64,000 nucleotides of DNA from Larix kaempferi (GCA_027924585.1 BSBM01000636.1:3612001-3676000); one strand, 5' to 3'; shown: positions 47,316 to 58,459, numbered from the stretch's first letter. Notes: generated from the letters alone by a model not told the origin. A program made the numbers and translations.

Positions 47316-48149
47316 TGTTAGCACTTATATTTTATCCCGGTTGTAAAAGAATAACACCTAAGGTAACCTATTTCAAACCAAACTTTAGGTAGAAAACTTA
47401 GCCATTTTTTCCACCAGAGAGGGCTCTCTCACAAGATATATGTAAAGGCTAAAAATATATAGAAGTTTGTTCAAAAGTTCTCAAAAGGATTTTCTTGGTT
47501 TAAAAGGAAAACAAGAAACATTGGGCATGGAGTCAACTTTTCAAATATTTAACATGCCAGCAAGAGATTTATACCAAACAGATTTCCACAGAGGCAAGAT
47601 AGCAATCATATCACAGTCAATTAGATTTTTCCAGGTGGTATAGAAAGAAACAATGATAGTCCATCAACAACAGGCATCTAACTGGGATGAATCTATTGTC
47701 AACTTTGGAGAAATAGTGGTTATTTAAATGCGATAAAATGAGGCATAACCAGTATGAATCCCGATTTATTTCAAACGTTCATTTAAATATAGAAGAAGAA
47801 CATAATGGAAGATATAACAAAGAAAGTGGACATGCACATATAAAGATAAAGGAAAAACAGACTGTAAAACTGATCAACACATGAATCTCTGGTCTCAAAA
47901 GATATGTATTTTCACTGTACTGCCTTTTATTTATAAAAAAATTGGACTTCAAAACATAATAGTCTCTCAAAGAGTTTCCAACCCTTTCAAAAATGACTCT
48001 CATTGTCTTTTATACAAAATTTAGAAGAAGCTTGACATAACTGCTTCTTCTAACTAATAACTGAAAATGTTTTAACTCGAAAGATAACTGTCTTTAAACA
48101 ATAGATAACTGTTTTCAAACAATATTACAAATTTTAAAATAAAAGCATC

Positions 48150-48204
48150 TTTTTGCCACTCGGCAAAAATTCTGAATAGTATCTTTTTTGCCACTTGGCA
48201 AAAA
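48150..48204. terminator. tandem pair of 8-bp-stem hairpins after the F ORF
   Basis: TTTTTGCC-ACTC-GGCAAAAA at 48150-48169 and TTTTTGCC-ACTT-GGCAAAAA at 48185-48204, spaced 35 bp and each followed by TTCTGAAT. The nearer one ends 12 bases past the ORF stop. Both stems are perfect. A role in transcript 3' ends is a guess; a simple 35-bp tandem duplication is the minimal reading. Confidence 0.5.
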
Positions 48205-48216
48205 TTCTGAATGTAT

Positions 48217-51200
48217 CTATGAATGGACAGAATATTTTGTCCTTCCATATTTGTCCACATAATTCCATTGGTCGGCCGTGGGTAAATCATAACTGGTCAT
48301 TTCTTTCACCAAGACTCGCATTTCAACGTGACCTGCATAAGAAACAAGAGGAAGATTCTCACAGGTTGAGATCAACATATTTAAAATTTCAAAGTCTTCC
48401 GCAATTTTCTCCATTAAAATCTTCCCTGTAAGCATATGATCCAACTGCTGAAACTTTTTGTGATCCATTCTTATGTCAAACAACAATCTCTTATATTCAT
48501 TAGGAGGGATCAATTCATTCTTTTCATCCCAAAAAGCAGGGAATCCTTTGTTTATTAATTTTTTAAATCGCTTCTTAAACTTTATTACTTCTTCCCATAT
48601 ATCTCCAGCTTTAGCTTCAATATTTTCAACATGTGAATATTTTCCCAAGATTCTTCTAGCCCATGTAATGACTGAAATTCTGTTCATTATATTCATTGCT
48701 GTCAAGTCTGCTTCAGTTAAACTGTTTAAGAAAGTTATAGCTCTCTGTGTTATTTCTTTTGGCTTTTTATTTAAATTCTCTCTGACTGCTCTACAACTCT
48801 CAAAGGCGTCTTTGGCTACTTTTTCTTTGACTCTTATATAATCCAGATAAGGTCTTAATTTTTCAACTTCTTTTATAATTTGATCCCATACCATATGTTT
48901 GCAACCTTGCATAGCAGCCTGCCCTGTCACATGAGCTGCCAAACCTTTATTATTATCACTTAATTCCTGATTCCTTATTTGCAAAGTTTTTATTTCCTTA
49001 TCTTTAGTTTCATTTTCTTCTTTGAGCTTCTGTATTTCCATCTTCAATTCTTTAATTTCACCTTCTTTCAAACTCACTTGGGACATGGCTTGTAAGAGAC
49101 CATCTAATCCAGTTTTATCTTCATCTATTTCTGTATGTACCTGTTGTTGTCCAAATTCTACTAACTTTTTCTTTATTTCCTCCAACTGCTCTTCCAAACC
49201 AAATTTCTCTTTTTCCCAATGATCTTTTTCCTCGGTGAGCTTCAACATTTTTGCAGTAACATCCTTTACTTCATTTTACAGCTCTTCTTTTTCTTTTTCC
49301 AGTACTGTTAGTTCGGCTCCTTGGATAAGCACAGTGTCTGGGATCTTTAACTTTCGCCTTAACATCAGAATCGTATCATCCTTTTCTTTGAGCAATTTTG
49401 ACGCTGCATCTCCCTCTTTGTTTATCATATCTATTTGCAATCTTTTTATTTGTTGTTGTCGAGACTTATTTTCTGCTTTCTCTTGTCTCAACTGGTTATT
49501 CAATTTATCTAGTGAATTTCTTAATTTGTCTTCCTTTAATATTGCTCCCAAATAATCTGAATATATAACCTCTCCTGTTTGTCTGTGCAATAAAATTTTA
49601 TTTGGGGCATTGATTTTGGTCAGATCTACCTTCATCTCTGAGATCTTATCTTTAGTAACAACTGAAAATTTCAAAGAATTTTCTTTGACATTTCTGCTAG
49701 TAAACAAATTGACTTCGGTGTTGGATATATTTCTAACCTTTGGAAATAACAGACTGGTTTGTCTGGAGGATTCTTGTTTATCCTGACTGTGTTCATTAAA
49801 TACATCCATCATATTATGTGGTCTATTTACATCATCTCCCACCCGGGATTCTTCAATACTGTATTCCTTTACCATGACCTCTGGTATTTTTACTTCAGTT
49901 CTTTTTTCCTCTTTTGAAACTGCTATTAACTCATGTTTTTCATCCATTTTCAACTTTTTTCCTTTTTTTGTTCCTTCACCCTCACTATTCACTACATCCT
50001 GTATGGGTCTTTTAAACCCCACCATTTCGGTATTCATCGTGCTTTCTGCCTCTATTGTTGTATCTGTCAATACCATTTCTTTATCATGTGAATCTGGAAT
50101 GATTTCTTCCTTATACTCCAGCCAATTGGCTTTGTCAGACATTCCCTCAATTGTCTGATGATTCAATGCTTTGATGCGATGATCTGTTCTCCGTTTTGAT
50201 ATTATGTTTAACGAATCATACTCAATAGCCATGTCTGTCTCAAAACCCATATCTTTCAATAATTTCTCTATATAAACAGCAGTGTTTTTATTTTTCACTG
50301 TGAATGGGCCAAGTGTGAATGGATACTTGATATCTGTTGCTTGTTTGAAAAGCAAGAAATTATTATCTTCAACAATTAACTTCTGTATCATGAACTCCAA
50401 AGAAAAAACCCTTAAGATAAGAAATGCTGGTAAAACATAAGGTTTATGTTTGAAACCATATAATCTGATCACTGTACTGTCCTTTGACAAAAACCAATCT
50501 CCTACAGCGTACTTTGCAGTCAATTGCATACATGTTTGCATTTCTGGCAATACTCTAGGCAATTTTTCACCAAAGATCATTCTGTAAATCTCAGAGAGCA
50601 TATAATTTATGTAATTGAACATGTTATTTTCTAACAACGCTGTGAAAATGATCTCAGGGAATTGCAACTCTTCATGACTGGCTACCATGATCATTTTCAT
50701 CAGAAAAGACTGAAATCTGAAATGCCTTAGAGTGGGGAAATTGACCATCTGGTCATGAATCTTCTCTGTTAAAAATTCTTCAAAATTAAGTCGAGGGATT
50801 TGATTTTCATCAATTCCTGACTGAATTGTACTCATTTTATACAAAAGACTCAACTGAAACTCGGTTACATACATGTCTGTATCAAACCCTAGGATTAAAG
50901 CCAACAATGTCAGAACCAATTGGGTATTTTCATCAAATAAATTGATATCTATAGGGTACGGGATATTTGAAATGTTGGTTTCTGGTTTAAGACACGTAGA
51001 CAAAAAATTTTCTCTATCATCTTGAAGGGTTTGCTGATAAAATTCAATAACAGAAGTTTCAGAAAAAATCTCAGACTCGAGGGTTTGAGAAAATTCTATT
51101 TCTAGGGCTTTAACTACGACGACAGGCTCTATTTTGCAAACGACTCTGGTTTTCCAACTATCTAAAACAGTTCTCTCTTCTCTGGAATAATTCTCAGCAC

Positions 51201-51423
51201 ACCACGATACAAATTTTGGAAAAGATGGGATTTGGTCCGGGTAGAAAGCTAATAAGGATGACTGGTGGACTCTGTGCATGTCTATACCTTCTTTTAATAA
51301 TTTAGACAACCTAAGTTTAACTTCAGCGACTGGTAACCTGGTTAGGGTATCATGAATGTCCCCATCTCTATCTTCTACAACTTCTTTTGCTTTAAAAACA
51401 TCTACATCATGTACAGTTTCCAT
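48217..51423 (-). CDS. 1068-codon coiled-coil protein of element F, one internal stop
   Basis: The ATG at 51423 gives METVHDVDVFKAKEVVEDRD. The frame is open for 715 residues to TAA 49276-49278, then continues in the same frame for 352 codons to 48217. Residues about 1-430 look globular, with motifs such as FVSWCAENYSREER and DWFLSKDSTVIRLYGFKHKP. About 430-600 is a charged linker with a lysine-rich GTKKGKKLKMDEK that could be a nuclear localisation signal. About 630-830 is strongly heptad-like coiled coil (LRNSLDKLNNQLRQEKAEN; IKELKMEIQKLKEEN). The last 230 residues are mostly helical. No protease, RT, RNase H, integrase, DDE, helicase or transmembrane segment is recognised. Such a long frame with one stop suggests recent function. 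It could be a gag-like or structural protein of a mobile element; the family is not identified. Confidence 0.65.
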
Positions 51424-51595
51424 TTAAAACGTTTCTTCAAACAAAATTCCGTTTAAAAAGTGGGCTAGGTCACCAGACCCTACCTGTATAGACACGTCTT
51501 TATCTTTCTGTCGTAATTGCTGATCTCCACCAGTCTTCAGAGCTCCTAGGGATAGCGACACATATACAAAGTGTCATTATTTGAAACCCTTTTGT

Positions 51596-51604
51596 TTTAT
51601 ATAA
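51596..51604 (-). promoter_or_regulatory. TATA box of the F ORF
   Basis: Minus-strand TTATATAAA about 170 bases upstream of the ATG. A start site about 30 bases downstream would fall near GACACTTTGTATATGTGTC (51567-51585), itself an imperfect palindrome. CCGTTGATC/GATCAACGG-type words recur upstream (near 51655, 51870 and 52160). Confidence 0.5.
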
Positions 51605-51943
51605 GCCTTTTTTATTAACTTTCTGGCATCTTTCTGAATGTAGTTTATATCCAACCGTTGATCACGAGCCTTTTGATTTGAGCCGCTAGATCTTGCGTCC
51701 CTTTATCTCCCAAGGTGGTATCCGCGATCCCAATAACGGTTTTCTTCTCCGGTTTTTTCCTTGTGCGGATCAACCATTTTATGACACCTGTTAGAGTGGT
51801 TTAATTTCCGCGACCGCTATTTCTTCTATCGAGTGCGCACCTTTCCTACTGCGGATGAAACTTGGCCGTTGATTTTGTCCCAATGTATGTTGTCCCTCCG
51901 ATTGATATCAAAATGTGGCGTATTCCCTTACTCCTTCTCCATC

Positions 51944-52007
51944 TGCCACGTGCTATGGCCCACTGCTTATTATCTTGCCACATGCTATGGCCCGCTGTGC
52001 CTTATCC
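51944..52007. repeat. 32-bp tandem pair with G-box in F upstream region
   Basis: TGCCACGTGCTATGGCCC at 51944 is repeated as TGCCACATGCTATGGCCC at 51976. The first copy holds CACGTG, the plant G-box core; the second has lost it by one change. Confidence 0.7.
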
Positions 52008-52384
52008 TTTGGTGGTTCCGCACGGCGTTGTGGTGGTTTGTGATACCACTATCACGTTGATGTGGATTAATGAAACTATGACACGTATCCGGCGGTATTG
52101 AGTCTGCAACCACTCATTACCGTTTGCAAGCGATCCATTTGGCGGTGCAGGAAACTATAACAGCCGTTGATCTCTATTATTGTCATCTCCGCTGTTGAAA
52201 CTTGACCAAGACTTAACCTCTTCAAAAAATTACTTTCGGACTTTGCATATGTGGGTTTTTTCTTATTGTTTTTGTATTATGAACCTTTACTTCAACCCAT
52301 TTGTAGTAACTTCACTTCTTTTGGATATTTTTTTGACAAATTTCTAGTGTTTGAGCATTTTTCAAATATAGTGTCAACAGAAGG

Positions 52385-53460
52385 AATACTCACTACTCCT
52401 TTAGCAGCCACTAGACCATAAAGAAAAGCATTACGCACTAACCATGCATGCACCATATGTTCTCAATTTGGCCATTACACTCAGCACTATCATGAAATCC
52501 CTTAATTTTTGGACACCCTCACTACTATTTGTTTGACACATTCTCTCGTTATTGGCTCACAAACAACCTCCCCTGACACCGTCGCAATCGATCTCATAAC
52601 TATGTCTGAGAAGATTGTTCCTCCTCTAGGGTGTTCATCATGTGGACACCATAATCATGCAATGCCTTCGAACATTGGCATGATTCCTCCCAATCAAATC
52701 AATTGTCCCCAGAGCCCCGCTCATACATTGATTCAATCACACCCTATTTTCCCATGTCGTCCATGTGGGTTCTTGGCACAGTTCTCATTCCAATGCCCTA
52801 TCCTGTGCACAAAATGAGCTACTTCTCTTGAGCATATCAGATTACTTGATAACCCTCTTGCTTCCTCGACAATCTCACAATCCTTGCCTCAAGAAGAAAT
52901 TGTACCTACAACACATGATACCACTGACTATGTTAAGATTCTTTACATATTATTATTAGTTCTTTCTACCAACGACGACCCTTCATCCTTACTATTAGAA
53001 GAAGTTCTAGACACACAACCGAGACACACTACTATTGCGGTAGAGGATGTGGGATCATTCCACATGAATGACATACCACCCACACATCATATTTTTCCCT
53101 TGAACACTCATATTATAGTCACTATTATCCTTGGACCTGAAACTCTAGGTGACTCCCTCAACCATCTCTTCCATTATGATGAGGATATCTTGGAATCCAT
53201 GACTACCCCTAAGGAACCTTGGAATGATATGCATCATTTATCTTCCTTCTTACCCAAGAACATCAGTATAACCACCCAAATGGCTACGTAATATGATACC
53301 GAAGCCAAGGATTTTATACCTCCCAATCATGTTGATTGGTTTAAAAATCTTGTTCCTACTCTAGACACTTTCGAAGAAGGAACTGTTATCACACAACTTG
53401 TAGTTGTCCCTAAAGGTTATCCTATCCAGGATGGTAGAGGCAATGGACAACTGAATAGGT
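52385..53460 (+). pseudogene. Gypsy G remnant right of F, with repeated zinc-knuckle-like motifs
   Basis: After ILTTPLAATRP the plus strand reads HACTICSQFGHYTQHYHEIP, a knuckle with the last cysteine changed. After a stop an open stretch (52509-52817) follows with CSSCGHHNHAM and CRPCGFLAQFSFQC. Another open stretch (52884-53291) is acidic and ends SITTQMAT. Past one stop it goes on as DFIPPNHVDWFKNLVPTLDT up to about 53450. Three cysteine-histidine motifs in about 330 bp, with a fourth near 38760, point to a gag with repeated knuckles or to two gag copies. Confidence 0.5.
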
Positions 53461-56070
53461 GACCCAAGAGATGCCATGGTTCCCAATGCAACTTGGGTGT
53501 CACGCTAATCGAGGCACCCTTCACTTTAGATAAGCCTAAGCAAGACTAAGGCGGAGACCCTACCTAACCAATGTAGGATAGCAAACCCACTCAAGACCTC
53601 CTAGGGAAATGCGAGAGTGAAATATAATGAGATCAAGGGGGATAGATCTAGATCTGGAATGGATAAGTGGACCCAAGGGGTTAGGGCTTGGTTGAAGAGG
53701 CTTAAGGAAGGACAAAAATTTAACCAAGGAGAGATGAAGGCCACTTATGAGGTTAAAATAGTAGATCTAGATAGATCTAGTGCTAAGTAAAAGTACCCAA
53801 GTGGGGCCCACCCTTAAAATAAGGAAAATGGTCCAAATGGGGCCCACAAGGTGAAAATTGAAGTGATGTAGCACTAGGGGGTTTGCTATGATGTGGATTT
53901 GACGATTAAACAAACAATGAGCAATACTCATGACTTTTATCTAGCAAAATGTCACCTACCCAAGAAGTGCGACTTCCTCAAGAGAGGACTAATGCCTTAG
54001 ATCGAGGGGCAAATGGATTCGGATGTCCACCAAACTTTAGATCGGGAAATTTATGCTGATTTTAGAGGTGGTTTTTAATTATTAAGCCCAGATGATATCT
54101 AGATCCAAGTAGATCTGAAAAATAAAAAAAATGAGGGTTTTGACTTTTGAGGGTTTTGAGATCTAGAAATAATGGATATTCTAAGGAAGTAGAATACGCA
54201 CCTTTCAAGTGTACCTGGATGATGAGATGAATGTTGGTTATGACGAGGATTACTTTGCCAAAGACCATATGGAAGATTTTGCAATTTTCTTGCTAGTACG
54301 ATTTTCCCAAGCCCACACGTGTGCCCCTCTATTCCTACAAAACCAAGGAGACAAAGCTCAATCAGTCAAACAAAATGAGGGTAGATACAAGCTAGAAGTA
54401 AAAATACAAAGAATGATTGGTACAAAGACAAAATCATTCCCTGTTTGATCCATGATTTGACAGAATATTTGCAGGGCAAGCCTCCCCACCAATGCACACT
54501 CCTCCAAATCGACCTCTTCACCTGTAAATCAAAATAGTGGAAAAAGATACAAGATAGCTACGAAATATCCTCCATTGCAATGGACAAATCATTCACAATC
54601 ACCATAACCAAACACCCATATCAAGATCCAATATGCTCCAAAGGATAGAATTTTATTCCAACAGCCAAGAGCCAAAAATCTCTATATTTAGCTTACATTT
54701 ATCCATTACTTTTTAGGCCTTTAGGACCCCTCTGGGATTTTTAATGTGTTTATAAGCACAACTAATCGCATCTTTCATCCAGGGTGCATTTATATTTCAA
54801 AGAATTTCATTGCATTCAATTTCACAACCCTTTTCATTGGGCTTTACAAAAGATATAACAATAGTTTCCAAGGTAGTACAATTTGCTTCAGGTTTTACCC
54901 AACAACAACTCAAGCAACTAGGGGGGAATTCCGCACAAAACCACACATTGGGGAAACCGACTAGAATGATAACGACATAAAATCCAACTCACCAAAGGTA
55001 ATTTATGTTTCCAACTCAGAGCTGAGACATAAGATAAACATGGATGCAGGTCCAACACAGAGGCAAAAGCGGGGAGATCCTCCATATCACAAGTCAAGGT
55101 GTAAGTCAGGGTGAAGAACAAAAATGAGGAAGGATCAATGGATGGATGGAGACAAGTGGAAATGGTGCCCTAGCTAGCAAGTCAAAAATACAATAGTAAT
55201 CATGTCCACATTCCTAAGAAGGTAAATGCCAATGAGTATAAAACAAGAATTTCCAAATATCAGTAATACAACCATGCATATAATCCATAACAACCAATTT
55301 CATTGTAACACGTGTATACTGCCAGATCATAATTACTATATGCCAATTCAATGCTATCAAAATGACCTAAGCAAAAAGATAATAACATCAATGCACATCA
55401 TATATATGTTGGGTCATACATCGATATCTGCAATCTGGACCACTATAACCATCGAGAACATTGCATCTGAAACACTAAACACTGCCCTGTATGGAATAAA
55501 ATGTCATATCGATCATCAAATCTGAGGTCTTAAGGAACAACCTTGGCACAAGGTCTACACATTGTTTGATATAAGGATGCTCTGATGTGTAAGTGATCAT
55601 AAATAATGTTGCTCATCATAATTGATCTCACTGAAGCTGTGTAAAGGCAAAGCTAAAAAATGTGCAGATATCTACTCTGCAAACATGGTAGCCTAGCTAC
55701 TATGGTGTGATAACATCTGGCTCCAGCTGGGACAAGTTCTCTAAGGGAGAGAGTGCTTGAGAAACTTAGAATCTCTGGTCCTTAACACCAACTGCATTAG
55801 TCTTCAATCCAACACCCACTTGTTTTGCTTCATTTTAAATGTACCTATCTTACACACATGAAATCAAACTACCGCATGACACATGTATGGGATAAAATAA
55901 TATAAAATGCTGAAAAATGAAATCTAATCTAGAACATAAACTAAAATGCATAAATAAGAAATACTAATCTAACATTTAACATGTTCATTTTATTATTTTT
56001 ATTGCAGGAGATGAAAACGATTGGAAGGAGCACGTGCTTAGATGTTAGCTAGGTCACAGAATATCCCAAA
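53461..56070. other. unassigned stretch, possibly 3' LTR region of Gypsy H
   Basis: No protein or known repeat was recognised. Short open frames are isolated. It lies 3' of Gypsy H in that element's orientation, where a long LTR would be expected, but no matching 5' copy is in the window, so this is positional inference only. Confidence 0.3.
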
Positions 56071-56400
56071 GAAATTCATGCAAGGGCTTCTTAAGATGCC
56101 CGCAAGGGCTCCCTAGAGATGCCCACATGGGATCTAAAGGATGCCCGCCATGCCTCCAAAAGATGCCCGCAAGGGCTCCTTTTGGATTCTCGTAATGCTT
56201 CCAAAGGATGCCCGCAAGGCTTACAAAGGATGGCCGCAAAGGCACCAAAAGATTCCCGCATTGCTCAATGGAAATTCCTGCAAGGGCTCTCATAGAGATG
56301 CCCACAAGGGTCTCTAGAGATGCCTGTCATGCCTCCAAATAGATGCCCGCAAGGGCTCCTTATAGATGTTTGTAAAGCCTCTCAAAAAGATGCCCGCCAA
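56071..56400. repeat. 22-bp minisatellite, about 14 units
   Basis: GATGCCCGC-type cores start near 56095, 56118, 56140, 56162, 56184, 56208, 56229, 56251, 56297, 56319, 56342, 56364 and 56389, a period of 21-25 bp, with one degraded unit near 56272. The consensus is about AGATGCCCGCAAGGGCTCC with AA or TT fill. The minus strand is open by repetition and is not thought to be a gene. Confidence 0.85.
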
Positions 56401-56605
56401 TTCAACTTACTTGGCACATAATAACTTCAACACTCAAGGAAAGGAAAACACTCAACACTCAAAGAAGTAAGACACTCAAAACCTACTGCTCAAGTGAGCT
56501 TATTCATAGACCTACCTACTCTAAACAGGCAAGAGGATTCCTATCTCAAGTTGAGTCAAGGATGTAATCCCTTAAATCTCTCTAGTTGATAGTTAACATG
56601 ATCTG

Positions 56606-57667
56606 CTACCCACTCCCAGTAGTGAGGAAACAAATATCATCAATGCAACTCTCAACTGTGAGCGGTCCAACCCAAATATTTCTAGATCCCCTGGATGGTA
56701 TGTAAAATAAATCATTAGGAATGGAAACCCTATCACCGCTAGTAAACCTACGACGATTCATAGACTCATGGATGGCTTCAACATTACGCACTGGAATGGG
56801 ATGGATATCAGTTTTGTATTGGGGTTTAGGTGTGACTTTCATCAAGTTCCTATGAGGAGCAACTGCATCCAACCTCGGAGGTCCACCTTCTAAAGGAATG
56901 GCTACCCTACCAATAAGGACTTCCTGAATAGCTCTTCTCCTTGGATTTTCATTTCTTGGTTCTTCACTTTGAGGGTGAATGATATACTTGGGAGTTTCTC
57001 CCACAATCCAAAAGTCTCTTACAACATCCTTTTCTTCCTCATCATACACTGGAGATGGTACGTTTTGATTTTCAAAACTTCTACTACTACCTTCTCCAGA
57101 TGGGATGGGAACAACCATACCTTCCAAGATTTCCAGATGACTAGTGGGAAATGAGGAATGACTTGAAATCATGCTGGGGGCATTATGAGCTCCCATGACT
57201 AAAGATGTTGGTGAAGGAGTAGGAATGTGAGATGTATCAATAGAGATCGTACTTTCTTCACTAATAGGTAACTCACGGGGAATAAGAAAACTAGGGATGT
57301 CCCTAAGTAACGGATAACGTAAAGACATACTATCTTCATTGGTTGTTATGTTGGCATGAGGATCTTCATGAAATATGGCTAAGTTATTCAATGAGAACTC
57401 TCCTTCAGGGGAATCATGTATCAAGGCATGCTCTTTCCAACTCATAGAGTTGTCATTTACTTGCCTTAACACACCATCTTCCAGGGACATATGAGATAAA
57501 TGATCGAGAACATTCGTAAAATGATATTCATTTGGTTCTTCATCACTTCCCGAAACAGGGGAAAGATGTGTTCCCTCACTATGGTTTTCCCAAGGAATGA
57601 TGTGATCAAGACCTTGCCTTAGTCTTTGCATGTTTTGATCAACCAATGCAATCCATTCATTAACCAT
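56606..57667 (-). CDS. 353-residue frame at 3' end of Gypsy H, unknown role
   Basis: Open from MVNEWIALVDQNMQRLRQG to the stop at 56606. Rich in S, P, E and D, especially in the first 230 residues. It has a basic segment RNENPRRRAIQEVLIGR, then NRRRFTSGDRVSIPNDLFYI, and ends TVESCIDDICFLTTGSG. No domain is recognised. It follows the protease, where RT would be expected in an autonomous Gypsy element. The frame is long and undamaged compared with its neighbours. The preceding DNA (57668-57790) has stops, so it may be the 3' end of a longer broken frame rather than an independent gene. Confidence 0.4.
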   Translation of the reverse strand: MVNEWIALVDQNMQRLRQGLDHIIPWENHSEGTHLSPVSGSDEEPNEYHFTNVLDHLSHMSLEDGVLRQVNDNSMSWKEHALIHDSPEGEFSLNNLAIFHEDPHANITTNEDSMSLRYPLLRDIPSFLIPRELPISEESTISIDTSHIPTPSPTSLVMGAHNAPSMISSHSSFPTSHLEILEGMVVPIPSGEGSSRSFENQNVPSPVYDEEEKDVVRDFWIVGETPKYIIHPQSEEPRNENPRRRAIQEVLIGRVAIPLEGGPPRLDAVAPHRNLMKVTPKPQYKTDIHPIPVRNVEAIHESMNRRRFTSGDRVSIPNDLFYIPSRGSRNIWVGPLTVESCIDDICFLTTGSG

Positions 57668-57855
57668 CCTAGGTATACGCTCACCCCTTCTTATTTGATC
57701 TAAATCAATCTCAGAGTTTTTTTTCCAGTGATGGGTTCAAGTTGACCAGTCTGTGGCTCCACATCACTAAGTTGGTTCAACGATTTTATTTCTTCCAACA
57801 CTTCTCCACGATGTAATTCAAGGTTAATTTCTCTAGCAAAATTATCTCTTTCCCT

Positions 57856-58358
57856 TTATTCCTCAGAAGAATTACTATCTCCAAAAGATTTCCAAATCTC
57901 TTCTCTTCCTGTACTATAATCCTCACTATGGCTACCCATGACCATAAAAATGCCCTTAGGCAATATCTCACCCTCACCATATGTGTTCCTTACACCATCC
58001 TCATAACTTTCAAGATGACCATCATAAAATGGCTCCCAATATATCCTAACTAGAGACCCATCAGAGTTAGGAATAGTAGCGTAAGATAAGTCCATTTGAA
58101 GATGTATCCCTAGTCCAGCAGACCACTTTCTACACAAAGAATTCCATGGACTGGGGGTAGATCTATAACTACTTTAACCATTAGCATGAGAATATCAGGG
58201 AATGAAAATAAGTCAGCTCTTAAGTTCTTTATTAAGCCAAAAACTTGCATTGTTCTTGATTCTATCCCACATACATTCCCATAGGGACTAGTTATTTTTA
58301 ATCCCATGGATTCCATGACTTGCAATGGCATGGAATTCATGGAAGCACTAGAATCCAA
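57856..58358 (-). pseudogene. Gypsy H aspartic protease
   Basis: Near 58358 the minus strand reads ILDSSASMNSMPLQVMESMG, with DSSA in the place of the catalytic DSGA. TSPYGNVCGIESR and VFGLIKNLRADLFSFPDILM follow. A frameshift near 58110-58137 leads to IHLQMDLSYATIPNSDGSLV and RIYWEPFYDGHLES. This succession is characteristic of plant Gypsy protease domains that process gag-pol. Confidence 0.75.
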
Positions 58359-58408
58359 GATACAATTATGAAGAAGGGTGTCACCAATATGAAGTGTAAG
58401 ATAAAACA

Positions 58409-58459
58409 GTTGATGACCACCATTCTTCCTCTCATGGAGGAAGAATGGTGGTCATCAAC
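58409..58459. repeat. perfect 23-bp snapback palindrome with 5-nt loop
   Basis: Left arm 58409-58431 begins GTTGATGACCACC; right arm 58437-58459 is its exact reverse complement; the loop is TCATG. It sits between the end of gag (EDTPINI) and the protease core, and its right arm breaks the joint reading frame. Confidence 0.9.

Larger units (their letters stand above)
47316..52379 (-). mobile_element. element F: 5.06-kb TG...CA insertion carrying one long ORF
   Basis: GAAGG lies directly outside both ends (47311-47315, 52380-52384), and the shared flank extends to 11 bp (TCAACAGAAGG) if the element's own last six bases are counted. Removal restores the host reading FSTEGILTTPLAA. Ends are imperfectly inverted: TGTTAGCACTTATATTT on the left, and TGTTGACACTATATTTG read inward from the right. 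No internal direct repeats, primer site, RT, integrase or known transposase are seen. The one large frame (51423-48217) runs on the minus strand behind a promoter-like region. It is either a giant solo LTR carrying a gene or an undescribed terminal-inverted-repeat element. Confidence 0.75.

Noticed and set aside
48217-51423. F ORF as a retroviral-type envelope gene
   Set aside because: No signal peptide, transmembrane segment or cysteine-rich ectodomain is seen; the protein is charged and coiled-coil-rich.
47316-52379. Element F as a CACTA transposon (CACTTATATTT at left, AAATATAGTG at right)
   Set aside because: If the ends are taken at CACT/AGTG the flanking 3-bp duplications do not match (TAG versus TCA), whereas TG...CA ends give a perfect GAAGG duplication.
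56054-56305. 83-residue minus-strand frame
   Set aside because: Lies within the 22-bp minisatellite and reflects its repetition.
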